Of a stretch of DNA of 53,521 bases, positions 33,713 to 42,538 are shown piece after piece. A model generated the notes under the pieces. It searched no databases, was not told the DNA's origin, and saw only the letters and a program-made list of their open reading frames with translations. Numbering within the stretch: the stretch's first letter is position 1; each line of letters starts with the position of its first letter. This DNA comes from Desulfatiglans sp. (GTDB taxonomy: Bacteria > Desulfobacterota > DSM-4660 > Desulfatiglandales > HGW-15). Made by a program: the position numbers and the translations under genes. The stretch lies in contig JAAZBV010000043.1 of assembly GCA_012513605.1 (NCBI GenBank), positions 1-53,521 of the forward strand, given 5' to 3'.

Positions 33713-33766
33713 GATAGGAGTCATCAGCTCTACCCGAGCGGTTATATGGGGGACCCCATCCCCTGA
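33713..33766 (-). promoter_or_regulatory. fluoride riboswitch (crcB motif)
   Basis: Read leftward from 33766, the conserved pieces of the crcB-motif aptamer appear in order: GGGGATGGGG, TCCCCCAT, AACCGCT (33743-33737), and CTGATGACTCCTA (33727-33715). It lies about 90 bases before crcB. AACCGCT is exactly complementary to AGCGGTT at 33672-33666, which runs into a T-rich stretch. TCCTATC (33719-33713) can also pair with GGTAGGA further down. Either could be the terminator switch, so fluoride binding would turn on crcB. Confidence 0.9.
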
Positions 33767-33972
33767 TTTTTGTCAAATATATTCTATATTCTTTGATTAA
33801 AGCAACCTAAAAAACAGAGGTTCAGTTAAATTAAACAGGCCACATTAAATATGGTTTTTTCCGGTAAGTCAAAATTTTGGCTTAGATATGGCCTTTTTAT
33901 CTCTCTTTTCAATTTGTATTTATTAATCATCCATAACATTTTATTATTACAACTGATTTTAGAGCTTTCAGG

Positions 33973-33988
33973 TGGCATTGAAATTGCA
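33973..33988 (+). promoter_or_regulatory. sigma-54 promoter of the first hybrid kinase
   Basis: TGGCAT (33973-33978), five bases, TTGCA (33984-33988) gives the GG-N10-GC spacing with only one mismatch to TGGCACN5TTGCA. Initiation is predicted near 34000, about 60 bases before the gene. The rest of 33767-33972 holds no gene, only AT-rich sequence with a weak hairpin near 33840. Confidence 0.75.
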
Positions 33989-34020
33989 AATTTGAATCAG
34001 GTCTTCTGAATTAATATTTA

Positions 34021-34043
34021 TTCTAAAACTACCAGTTTTAGAA
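34021..34043 (+). promoter_or_regulatory. perfect leader hairpin before the first hybrid kinase
   Basis: TTCTAAAACT (34021-34030) and its exact reverse complement (34034-34043) enclose ACC. It lies in the predicted leader, 18 bases before the ATG, and GAAAGG starts inside the stem. It might be an operator or an RNA element that limits translation. Confidence 0.5.
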
Positions 34044-34060
34044 AGGTGTGATGCCCTTAT

Positions 34061-37000
34061 ATGAATGCAAAAGATCAAAAATCTGAAGGCGGTAAGTGGT
34101 CACGTCTTGCAATAGCGATGATTATTGCACTCCTCTCCGGTGCGTTTATGGTCTTCCAGATCATTGCCTGGAAAGACCGGGAGATGCGGGATGACCATCT
34201 GGATAATGCCAGGATCGTTTCACAAACATTTGATATTGCCAAAATATTGGCCCTAACCGGCACAGGGGCAGATATTGGTACCCCACAATATATAAGGCTG
34301 AAGGCACAGCTCGCAGCAATAAAAGGAAGTGATTCAAGATATAGGTTTGTCTATCTAATGGGGCAGTTGCCTGATGGAAAGGTGTTTTTTTATGCTGACA
34401 ATGAACCGGCTGGTTCTTCAGATGAATCGCCTGCTGGTCAGATATTCGATGAAGTGACAGAGGCAGATATGGTTGCCTTTAATCAGAAGAAGGCAACTAT
34501 TGTCGGCCCCCAGACCGATAGATGGGGAAGATGGATGTCAGCCCTTATTCCACTGGTAGACCCGGAATCTGAGAGGCTTGTAGCTGTGGTGGGTATGGAT
34601 ATTGATGCTGATGACTGGAACAGCATTCTGTTCAAGACAGCCCTGGTGCCCTCATTTTATATAATTATTCTGATGGCAGTTATTTTTATCTGCATAATAC
34701 TGCTATGGCACAGGGCAAGGTTTGATTCTCCTGCACACTGGATGTCACATATAGAAACCATGTTTATTTCAGCCACAGGGATCATCCTGACCCTTTTATC
34801 CTGCCACATACTCAATGAACAGGAAGGCCTTGACCATAGAAAAGCCTTTAAGCAGCTGGCATCAATCAAGACAGGCGCAATAGCTGAGATGATGCGTGAT
34901 CTTCAGAATATTCAGTTAGAGGGCCTTGCAAGGTTTTGTTCAGGTGTTGACCATATTGAACAGATTGATTTTTCAAACTATACGGAATATTTGCTTGAAA
35001 AAAAATGGGTTCAGGCCTGGGAATGGATTCCTGTTGTGCCTGATATTGAGAAGGAAAATTTTGAACAGAACATAGAGGCTTCAGGATCAAAATATTTCCG
35101 CATCTGGCAGAGAGATGAGAACCGTAACAGGGCGCCTGCCAGTGGGCGAAATGAGTATTTTCCTGTTGTTAACATAATGCCCCTCAAAGGCAATGAAGAT
35201 GCCGTGGGTTTTGATCTGGGTTCAGAGGCCTTACGCCGCAAGGCATTGGAAGAGGCTGCATTAACAGGGTTTGTCACTGCAACAGACCCCCTCACCCTTA
35301 TCCAGGAAAAGGAAACTCAAAAGGGGATACTGGTCTTTCGTCCTCTATTTAATCATAAAATCCAGGGTCAGGTTAGGGGATATGCAGCGGCTGTTATAAG
35401 GATGGGCTCCTTTTTAAAATATGTATCGTCTGATGCATCTGTTCTCCTTGAATTGTCCATGCTTTATCCTGATGGGAATTCTATTCAACTCGCAGGGGCT
35501 ATTAACGCCAGACCTTTTGAAATGTCAGGCACTGATCTAATGCGTCCGTTCTTTGCATTCGGACGTGTCTTTGCTATAACAGCGTATGCATCACCTGAAT
35601 TCATCAGACTTCATCCAGCCCGAAGGGGGTGGATTGCATTAATTGTGGGGGGCATTATTACTTGTGCCCTTGTTATTATAATAAACCTGTTTGTGCGCCG
35701 AAGGGAATCACTTGAAAAACTGGTAATAGAGCGAACCTCAAGTCTTAAAAAGGAACAGGAGCGGCTTTCTAATGTAATAGAGGGCACCCATGCAGGCACA
35801 TGGGAATGGAATGTCCAGACCGGTGAGATCAGGATAAATAAAATATGTGCTGAAATTATTGGTTACTCTATTGATGAGCTTGCGAATCTTGATTACAGGA
35901 CAATGGTGAATCTGATGCATCCTGATGACCGCAAAAGATCAGGAGAGATTATTGAAGCCCATTTTAAAGGCGAAACCCCTTTTTATGTTAACGAATACAG
36001 AATGCAGCATAAAGATGGCCACTGGGTATGGATTCAGGTTCGCGGCAGGGTCATGACCCTGACCAGTGATGGAAAGCCGCTCATGATGTTTGGCACCCAT
36101 ATGAATATCACCCCCATCAAGGAGGTAGAGGAGGCGCTTGTCGAAACAAATGAACTGCTTGTCGAGGCGACCAATCAGGCTGAAAAGATGGCAGATGAGG
36201 CAAAACAGGCAACTATTGCCAAGAGCGAATTTCTTGCAAACATGAGCCATGAAATACGCACACCTATGAATGGTGTGATAGGCATGATAGAGCTCCTGCT
36301 TACCGCAAGGTTGACTGAAGAGCAGAATGAGTACCTTAAAATTATCCAGAATAGCGGAAATGCTTTGCTTGCAATAGTCAACGATATACTGGATTATTCG
36401 AAAATTGAGGCTGGCAGACTTGATCTTGAGACCATTGATTTTAACCTGAGGAGATTAACAGATGAGGTCAATGATCTTATGGCCCTGAGGGCTCAGGAAA
36501 AGGGGCTGGAATATCTTTCTGTTATAAAAGCTGATGTCCCATTGTTTTTGATAGGCGACCCTGTGAGATTACGTCAGATACTAATAAACCTGGTTGGAAA
36601 TTCCATAAAATTTACCGAACAGGGTGAAGTGCTGATAGATATCTCACTTATGAGTGAAAATGAAACAGATGCCACTATAAGGTTTAGTGTCATTGATACA
36701 GGTATAGGTATACCCATTGATACACAGACCAGGATCTTTGAATCATTTTCACAGGCTGATGGTTCAACAACCCGAAAATATGGCGGCACAGGTCTTGGTC
36801 TTGCGATATCAAGGCAACTGGTAAAAATGATGAACGGAGAAATCGGCGTAGAAAGTGAACCGGGCAAGGGCTCCACATTCTGGTTCTATGCTGTTTTTAA
36901 AAAACAGCAAGGATGCACTGAAGTAAAACAGATAATGCAGGAGGAAATCCGGAAAAAACGAATCCTGATTATTGATAATAACAGTACAAGCAGAGAGATT

Positions 37001-38149
37001 TTACGGACATATCTTAAATCATGGGGGTGTCGTTTTGAAGAGGTATCTAATGGATCATCTGCACTGGAAGAACTTGGTGCGGCAGCAGGCAAAGATCTTT
37101 ATAATATAGCCATTATAAATATGAATATGCCCGAAATGAACGGGGAGGAGCTGGCGCAAAAGATCAGAGAAAAAGAGGAGTTTAAAGATATTTTTCTGAT
37201 TATGCTCTCCGCTCTGAATCAGCGTCATGATACGTTTGCGATAGATAAATTTGGCTTTACGGCCTATCTGAATAAGCCGGTTAAAAAGATGCAGTTATAT
37301 AATTGCCTCTGTGCAGTATCAGGCGAACAGGGACAGGAAATTTCGGAACAGGTTAAAGGACGGAAACAGGACCTCCATATTTCAGCGGAAAGAAAGCGGC
37401 TGGCTAAAATCCTTCTGGCTGAAGATGATACTACGAACCAAAAGGTGGCAAAAGGTATACTTGAAAAACTGGGGTACTCGCTTGATATTGTCAGGAATGG
37501 AAAAGAGGCGATTAATGCACTGAAAAAGGTGCCTTATGATCTGGTGCTTATGGATTGCCAGATGCCTGAGATGGATGGCTATGAAGCAACAGGTATAATA
37601 CGTAATCCTGATTCAGGAGTAATCAATAACAGTATTCCTGTTATTGCAATGACTGCCCACGCAATGGCAGGCGATCGTGAAAGGAGTCTTGCAGCAGGGA
37701 TGGATGATTATGTAACCAAACCGATCAGGATGGATTCCATGTCTGCTGTCCTGAATAAGTGGTTGACACAATACAGTGTTATTAAAGATACACCTGTTGA
37801 GGCAAAGGAGGCTGAGGCTGATCCTGTATTTGATAAAGATATGCTGATGGCACGACTGGGATTTGATGACGTACTTGCTGATACTGTAATCAATGGTTTT
37901 CTTGAAGACATGCCAAAACAGATAAGAAAGCTTAAGAGACTTATTGATAATGGCAAAAGTGAAGAGGCAGGGTATCAGGCACACAGGATAAAGGGCGCTG
38001 CGGCAAGTATAGAAGGGCAGGCATTAAGGGCTGTAGCCTATGAAATGGAAAAGGCGGGGAAATCAGGCGATATGGATGGGCTTAAAAGACTTTTCCCTGA
38101 ATTAAAAAAACAGTTTGCCATTTTGAAAAAGACAATGAAGAATAGTTAG
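34061..38149 (+). CDS. hybrid histidine kinase: CHASE-PAS-HisKA-HATPase-REC-REC-HPt
   Basis: The product is 1362 aa. Membrane helices near 12-32, 198-218 and 525-545 frame extracytoplasmic regions, the second CHASE-like (WVQAWEWIPVVPDIEKENFE, EYFPVVNIMP). A PAS domain lies at about 565-685. HisKA has phospho-acceptor His728 ([12 protein letters not shown]). HATPase covers about 830-950 ([17 protein letters not shown]). In the first receiver the acceptor position is Asn1020 (IINMNMPEMNG) and the acidic pair is Asp-Asn, so it is a pseudo-receiver. The second receiver is intact at Asp1165 (LMDCQMPEMDG). HPt His1308 (AHRIKGAAAS) ends the relay. It is a multistep phosphorelay sensor with a sigma-54 promoter. 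The single-domain regulator at 38255 is a likely partner. Confidence 0.95.
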   Translation: MNAKDQKSEGGKWSRLAIAMIIALLSGAFMVFQIIAWKDREMRDDHLDNARIVSQTFDIAKILALTGTGADIGTPQYIRLKAQLAAIKGSDSRYRFVYLMGQLPDGKVFFYADNEPAGSSDESPAGQIFDEVTEADMVAFNQKKATIVGPQTDRWGRWMSALIPLVDPESERLVAVVGMDIDADDWNSILFKTALVPSFYIIILMAVIFICIILLWHRARFDSPAHWMSHIETMFISATGIILTLLSCHILNEQEGLDHRKAFKQLASIKTGAIAEMMRDLQNIQLEGLARFCSGVDHIEQIDFSNYTEYLLEKKWVQAWEWIPVVPDIEKENFEQNIEASGSKYFRIWQRDENRNRAPASGRNEYFPVVNIMPLKGNEDAVGFDLGSEALRRKALEEAALTGFVTATDPLTLIQEKETQKGILVFRPLFNHKIQGQVRGYAAAVIRMGSFLKYVSSDASVLLELSMLYPDGNSIQLAGAINARPFEMSGTDLMRPFFAFGRVFAITAYASPEFIRLHPARRGWIALIVGGIITCALVIIINLFVRRRESLEKLVIERTSSLKKEQERLSNVIEGTHAGTWEWNVQTGEIRINKICAEIIGYSIDELANLDYRTMVNLMHPDDRKRSGEIIEAHFKGETPFYVNEYRMQHKDGHWVWIQVRGRVMTLTSDGKPLMMFGTHMNITPIKEVEEALVETNELLVEATNQAEKMADEAKQATIAKSEFLANMSHEIRTPMNGVIGMIELLLTARLTEEQNEYLKIIQNSGNALLAIVNDILDYSKIEAGRLDLETIDFNLRRLTDEVNDLMALRAQEKGLEYLSVIKADVPLFLIGDPVRLRQILINLVGNSIKFTEQGEVLIDISLMSENETDATIRFSVIDTGIGIPIDTQTRIFESFSQADGSTTRKYGGTGLGLAISRQLVKMMNGEIGVESEPGKGSTFWFYAVFKKQQGCTEVKQIMQEEIRKKRILIIDNNSTSREILRTYLKSWGCRFEEVSNGSSALEELGAAAGKDLYNIAIINMNMPEMNGEELAQKIREKEEFKDIFLIMLSALNQRHDTFAIDKFGFTAYLNKPVKKMQLYNCLCAVSGEQGQEISEQVKGRKQDLHISAERKRLAKILLAEDDTTNQKVAKGILEKLGYSLDIVRNGKEAINALKKVPYDLVLMDCQMPEMDGYEATGIIRNPDSGVINNSIPVIAMTAHAMAGDRERSLAAGMDDYVTKPIRMDSMSAVLNKWLTQYSVIKDTPVEAKEAEADPVFDKDMLMARLGFDDVLADTVINGFLEDMPKQIRKLKRLIDNGKSEEAGYQAHRIKGAAASIEGQALRAVAYEMEKAGKSGDMDGLKRLFPELKKQFAILKKTMKNS

Positions 38150-38188
38150 CGTTCAGGTTTCTGTGAAAGACTTTTAAAATAAAGGTTT

Positions 38189-38220
38189 GGCTGACGGCTG
38201 ATAGCTGAATGCTGACAGCT
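38189..38220 (+). repeat. 32-nt dispersed repeat, copy 1
   Basis: This GCTGA-rich segment matches the reverse complement of 44727-44758 at 29 of 32 positions. It consists of degenerate GGCTGACAGCTGATAGCTGA-type units. It lies 39 bases after the hybrid kinase stop and before the response regulator. Confidence 0.6.
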
Positions 38221-38254
38221 AATTTAAACAGTATAACTAATATAGGGGTGCATA

Positions 38255-38644
38255 ATGGCAAAAGAAAAGATTTGGGTTCTTATTATTGAAGACGATATTA
38301 CATCAAGGGGGATTCTTGCCAGCCTGTTAAAGAGAAAAGGGTTTGATATCATATGCGCAGATAATGGAAAGCATGCGCAAGATATATTAAAATATTGCTC
38401 ACCTGATTTCATACTCCTTGATCTCATCATGCCAAAGATGCATGGCCAGGCATTCTTGAGCAAGCTAAGAGAAACTGACAAGGATACACCGGTAATTATT
38501 ATGAGCGCCATTGATAACCAACCCGCCCTTGTAGCAACACTGGAGAGTATAGGTATACAGGGCTGGATGCCAAAGCCTGTTGACCCTGAGCTTGCAGCAC
38601 AAAAGATTAAGGAGCTTGTTGAGGCAAAAACAAAGAGGGCTTGA
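38255..38644 (+). CDS. single-domain response regulator
   Basis: The product is 129 aa, a receiver domain with no output. The acidic pair is IIEDD, the acceptor Asp lies in FILLDLIMPKMHG, the Thr/Ser switch is IIMSA, and the Lys is in WMPKPV. Such CheY/Spo0F-like proteins shuttle phosphoryl groups or bind partners. GGGGTG precedes the ATG. It follows the hybrid kinase by 105 bases and probably receives phosphate from its HPt domain. The stop faces the sugar kinase gene 15 bases away. Confidence 0.92.
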   Translation: MAKEKIWVLIIEDDITSRGILASLLKRKGFDIICADNGKHAQDILKYCSPDFILLDLIMPKMHGQAFLSKLRETDKDTPVIIMSAIDNQPALVATLESIGIQGWMPKPVDPELAAQKIKELVEAKTKRA

Positions 38645-38659
38645 ATGAAAAATCAAATA

Positions 38660-39340
38660 TCATTTTCTAAACACCTCATTAAGTGTTTCAGGCAGGCCGT
38701 GCTTTTTTACTGCCCTTTTCCAGCGGGCGAAATATTTATCCTTTAGTTTCTCTTTGCCTGCCTTAAACTTGCGCGCCTTATGGAAATCTATAATGAATAC
38801 CTCATTGTTATCGTTAACAAGAATATTCCCCGGATGAAGATCCACATGGTATAATCCTGAATTCATCAGGATAGCAATTTGTCTTCTTATTTCATTCAGG
38901 AGTCTGGCTATTCTGGTTTCATCTTTTAAGCTGATTGCGGCAAGGGTCTCGCTGTTTTTTATCTCCTTTAAAACAAGCCATCCTCTGTAAAAAAGAGAAC
39001 CCTTTGTTGCAAAAGCAACCGGTTCCGGGACATTAACCCCAGACTTTGATGCATTTATCAGTTGCTCAAACTCTATCCTGTTACAGGGCTTACCGGTTCT
39101 TATATATGTTCTTTCAATAAATAATCTTATAAGACCTCCACGGGTATTATACTTGATAACAACCGGCCCAAATCCCTCCAGCTCTAACCTTTTTATGGAG
39201 CCTCTTCCTCCGAGGATTTCATCTGTTTCAACATTGGGCTCATCAAATATTTTGATCAGTGTTTCAAGCTGAAGGTGATTCAGCATGGATAATGACCCAA
39301 ACGAATATGATTTATATTTTTGTTTAATTATAGGGGCCAT
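38660..39340 (-). CDS. Kdo/LPS-core kinase-like protein (KdkA-like)
   Basis: The product is 226 aa with the kinase-fold marks of the LPS kinase family: GGRGSIKRLELEGFGPVVIKYNTRGG (nucleotide loop and Lys), catalytic HVDLHPGNILV and metal-binding IIDFHKAR. These cytoplasmic enzymes phosphorylate Kdo or heptose of lipid A-core. The length is near that of KdkA (about 240 aa). No strong ribosome-binding site precedes the ATG; Met19 is an alternative start. It belongs to a cluster with three glycosyltransferases and two other kinases. Confidence 0.8.
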   Translation of the reverse strand: MAPIIKQKYKSYSFGSLSMLNHLQLETLIKIFDEPNVETDEILGGRGSIKRLELEGFGPVVIKYNTRGGLIRLFIERTYIRTGKPCNRIEFEQLINASKSGVNVPEPVAFATKGSLFYRGWLVLKEIKNSETLAAISLKDETRIARLLNEIRRQIAILMNSGLYHVDLHPGNILVNDNNEVFIIDFHKARKFKAGKEKLKDKYFARWKRAVKKHGLPETLNEVFRK

Positions 39341-39552
39341 AATTATACATTCATTTGTTCGAATTGATTTTAGATATATTAAGTTTTAATACTTATTAAC
39401 AACATATTCATGGGTGTCAGCTATCACACAAACAGGATTTGGTCAATTTTTTACATTAAATACCCCGGTATTTTCAAGTCGCTTGATCTTTTAGTTCGCT
39501 TACGTCATTATGCCCCCAAAGATGAAGCTGTTTTACAGGAGTTATTACAACT

Positions 39553-40578
39553 ATGCTCAACGTTGATAAAAAAAATAAAACCGGATGCGAAATTGTATCG
39601 GTAATCATAGTAAACTATCGTTCCTGGGAAAAACTGGCGGATTGTTTAAGATCCCTGCAATGCGTGGATAGATCAAATATCACTCTGGATATCATTGTTG
39701 TAGACAACTGTTCAAATGATGGCCAGTTTGAGGCTTACTCCTATGCCTTTCCAGGAGTCCGCTTTATACTTAATACCGGGAATTATGGTTATGCCCATGG
39801 ATGTAATACCGGGGCAGGGGCAGGCAGGGGCGAATACCTGCTGTTTATTAATCCTGATACAATTGTGCGGCCCGGAAGTATCGAGCTGTTAATAACAACG
39901 ATTAAGGATTATCCCACAAACTCTATATTATCAGTACTCCAGGTAGCGCCTAAAGGCAGGATAGAGAGGGTTGAGCGTTTTTTCCCAAGATGGATATCAT
40001 TAACAGGGATAGGAAAATCTCTGTACCGGTTTATCAACAGAAGGCGACTAAAAAGGGAGTTTTCAAGAGAGAGGGCTGTAGTCTTTCCGGATTGGGTCTC
40101 AGGTTCTGTGATTTTTATGAGGAGAGAGGCATATCTTAACCTGAAAGGCTGGGATGAGCGTTACTGGATGTACAGTGAAGATGTTGATATATGTAAACGG
40201 GCTGCAAAAATGGGAGGCAAAATTGTTATGTTGCAGCAGGCCAGTTTTTTACATAATCATGGAGGTAGTTCGCGCATAAATACAGGTGTATCTGCTTTAA
40301 CCAAATCTGAAGTTTATATATCAAGCCACGTGTACATCAGTATTCATAAACAGGGATTGTCGCGCACTGCTATGCAGGTGTTTCTGGTCTTAAGGGCCCT
40401 GGTTAAGAACATAATCCTGGCATTGCTCTCCTGCCTTGTCTTTCCCAGCAAAAGGGCAAAAGTGCAACGTTTGCTTTTAATGAATTTATGTCGTTATTAC
40501 GCGAATGCCTTTAGGGTTAAAAGCTGGATCAGTCCGCGTTCAATTTGCTATCGGGAAAAGAAGGTTAGAGACTCGTAA
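39553..40578 (+). CDS. GT2-family glycosyltransferase
   Basis: The product is 341 aa. It begins with the GT-A start VSVIIVNYRSWEKLADCLRSL, followed by IVVDNCSNDGQ and the metal-binding region LLFINPDTIV. The later DWVSGSVIFMRREAYLNLKGWDERYWMYSEDVDICKRA holds the ED of the acceptor site. This arrangement is common in rhamnosyl- or heptose-adding enzymes of O-antigen and core. A membrane-associated helix lies at about 270-295. AGGAG lies 11 bases before the ATG. The 212-base gap before it shows no convincing gene. Confidence 0.9.
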   Translation: MLNVDKKNKTGCEIVSVIIVNYRSWEKLADCLRSLQCVDRSNITLDIIVVDNCSNDGQFEAYSYAFPGVRFILNTGNYGYAHGCNTGAGAGRGEYLLFINPDTIVRPGSIELLITTIKDYPTNSILSVLQVAPKGRIERVERFFPRWISLTGIGKSLYRFINRRRLKREFSRERAVVFPDWVSGSVIFMRREAYLNLKGWDERYWMYSEDVDICKRAAKMGGKIVMLQQASFLHNHGGSSRINTGVSALTKSEVYISSHVYISIHKQGLSRTAMQVFLVLRALVKNIILALLSCLVFPSKRAKVQRLLLMNLCRYYANAFRVKSWISPRSICYREKKVRDS

Positions 40579-40600
40579 ACCTGTGGATGAGAAAAAATGT

Positions 40601-41275
40601 TCAGGCAATTTTTTTTAAAAAATCCCTGAGCCAGTCTCTTATCGCCCTGATAATCTTTTCTGTTTTGCTGCGATCAGTATACAGACGTTTTTCATCAGGG
40701 TTCACACTTTCAGGCCGGTATTTTAACTTGATTTTTGTAATAGCATTAAGATCATCCTGAAGGAATCTTTTATAGATTAGATTCAAGGGGAAAAACCTGA
40801 ATTCTGACCTTGAGATCGATGCTGCCCAGTCTATAATATTTGGGTTCCTATCATTACCAAACAATATATTTGGCATCCTCTTCAGGTCACAGTGCGCGAT
40901 TCCTCGATCATGAAAACTGTCAATCAGTCTTTTTAGATCACTAAAAAATTTATCATCAAGCTCTTTTGAAACATCCATGTTCCCGAGTTCAGTTCCCTGA
41001 ATTTCTTCTATAATCAGGGCTACCCCTCCTATTGAACCGAAAAGAGAAGGCACTCCTGATAATCCTTCAAGTTTTTTATATGCCTTTTTTTCACGCCATA
41101 TTAGAAAGCGACCTGCAATATTCCTGAACCAGAAACTGTTTAAACTGAAGTCCTTTACAATGGCCTTTACGCCATTTTCCTCAATCCGCCAGATAACCGG
41201 CCTTGTGCCCGTTGATTTTCTTAATATCCCGCATTGCTTTTTAGCGATATCAGCGAGTGTCAGACCTTCAAACAT
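40601..41275 (-). CDS. LPS-core kinase-like protein
   Basis: The product is 224 aa from the ATG at 41275; a TTG 33 bases upstream is less likely. Kinase marks are VKAIVKDFSLNSFWFRNIAGR (nucleotide Lys), IIEEIQGTEL (hinge), catalytic AHCDLKRMPNILF and NIIDWAAS for the metal Asp. It belongs to the RIO/LPS kinase group that phosphorylates inner-core sugars. A 19-bp piece of its N-terminal coding sequence recurs exactly within 43477-43500. Its stop faces the GT2 gene 22 bases away. The 202 bases upstream, before the GT9 stop, hold no gene. Confidence 0.75.
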   Translation of the reverse strand: MFEGLTLADIAKKQCGILRKSTGTRPVIWRIEENGVKAIVKDFSLNSFWFRNIAGRFLIWREKKAYKKLEGLSGVPSLFGSIGGVALIIEEIQGTELGNMDVSKELDDKFFSDLKRLIDSFHDRGIAHCDLKRMPNILFGNDRNPNIIDWAASISRSEFRFFPLNLIYKRFLQDDLNAITKIKLKYRPESVNPDEKRLYTDRSKTEKIIRAIRDWLRDFLKKIA

Positions 41276-41477
41276 AATAATTCTCTGTCGTGAAAGTTTT
41301 TGGAACAATGGCCCTGTAAATTGGAAAGATATATTTATTCATTATTATAAAGGGTCTCCAAATGACTTTTTCGTAAATGTTTTTAAATAAGGCCCTGTCA
41401 GGTCTATTTACGTTTATACTCCTGATATGATTTTTCTTCAACCAGGTCTGACCCGACTCCGATATTAATCTCTTTTT

Positions 41478-42533
41478 TCATTCCTTTGTTTTTATTTTAT
41501 TCATCAGTTTATCCAGCCTGTCTATTACATGGGAGACCTCGACAAGGTCCATGACCCCATGTCTTAATATCCTGGTTCCCCATCGGATCTGATCCGCGGG
41601 TTTCCTGAGGTACTTTAATGATGCCTGATTATACATGTTTACACACCATTCAAGACTCTTGTAAGGTCCTGTACGAAATGGATTGGAGGCTGCGTGAAGG
41701 CCTATCACCGGCGTGTCTGTAATAGCGACCATGTGCATGGGACCTGAATCAGGTGTAATCAGGACTGTTGCACGGCGCAAAAGTTCAAGAAATTGTGCAA
41801 ATGTGTGTTGGCCTACCAGGTTGATCGGGGCCGCTATCCTGCACAAGCGGATGATCTCATCTGCCATCCGGTGTTCAGCAGATGATGAACCGCCACTGAT
41901 GACCACCTGCATTCCATACTGATTAACAGCGTGATCAGCTACTGCAGCATATCCTTTTGCATGCCAGTTACGGAGTTCATGACTCGAACACGGGCTAATG
42001 ATAAGGCATGGCTTTTCAGGATCTAAAACCTGCTGAGCCAGATCCTGTGCCCCGGGAACTGAAGGCAGGCCCCATTTGTATTCCTTTTTGCTGATGCCCA
42101 GCTTATCAGGAAAACTTAAGAAGCTATCCAAAACATGCTGCTCTGGTGTATAGGCAATCCGCTCATTAATAAAGAGGCCATGAAAAAAATTGGCGCGGAT
42201 TCTGTCATACCCGATCTTTCGTTTTGCCCTTATAACCAGGCCTAAAAGGCTGGCACGCAGGGAAAGCTGCATAAGAAGCAGCACATCAAAAGAGCGGTTG
42301 CCCAACTGTTTTCTTGTATTATTATATTCTTTTATGCCATTTTTCTTGTTAAAAATAATAAACTCTACGCCGGGCAAATGGCCCAAAAGCTGATGTTCCA
42401 CCTTTCCGATCACCCAGGTGATCTTGATTTCAGGCCTGTGGGTCTTAAGGGTATGGATCACCGGCAGCACATGAGTCACATCCCCTAACGCTGATAACCT
42501 GACAATACAGATGGAGTTTGCTGTGGAAATCAT
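41478..42533 (-). CDS. GT9-family heptosyltransferase-like protein
   Basis: The product is 351 aa, the typical length of ADP-heptose:LPS heptosyltransferases. The N-terminal ICIVRLSALGDVTHVLPVIHTL and the donor-site ITPDSGPMHMVAITDTPVIGLHAASNPFRTGP are family hallmarks. It adds heptose to the LPS inner core on the cytoplasmic side. The start lies five bases after the stop of the WaaY-like kinase, so the two form an operon: heptose addition and heptose phosphorylation together. Confidence 0.92.
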   Translation of the reverse strand: MISTANSICIVRLSALGDVTHVLPVIHTLKTHRPEIKITWVIGKVEHQLLGHLPGVEFIIFNKKNGIKEYNNTRKQLGNRSFDVLLLMQLSLRASLLGLVIRAKRKIGYDRIRANFFHGLFINERIAYTPEQHVLDSFLSFPDKLGISKKEYKWGLPSVPGAQDLAQQVLDPEKPCLIISPCSSHELRNWHAKGYAAVADHAVNQYGMQVVISGGSSSAEHRMADEIIRLCRIAAPINLVGQHTFAQFLELLRRATVLITPDSGPMHMVAITDTPVIGLHAASNPFRTGPYKSLEWCVNMYNQASLKYLRKPADQIRWGTRILRHGVMDLVEVSHVIDRLDKLMNKIKTKE

Positions 42534-42538
42534 CTAAC

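Noticed and set aside
39410-39604. 64-codon frame before the GT2 gene
   Set aside because: It overlaps the GT2 start in another frame, has no ribosome-binding site and matches no family I recognise.
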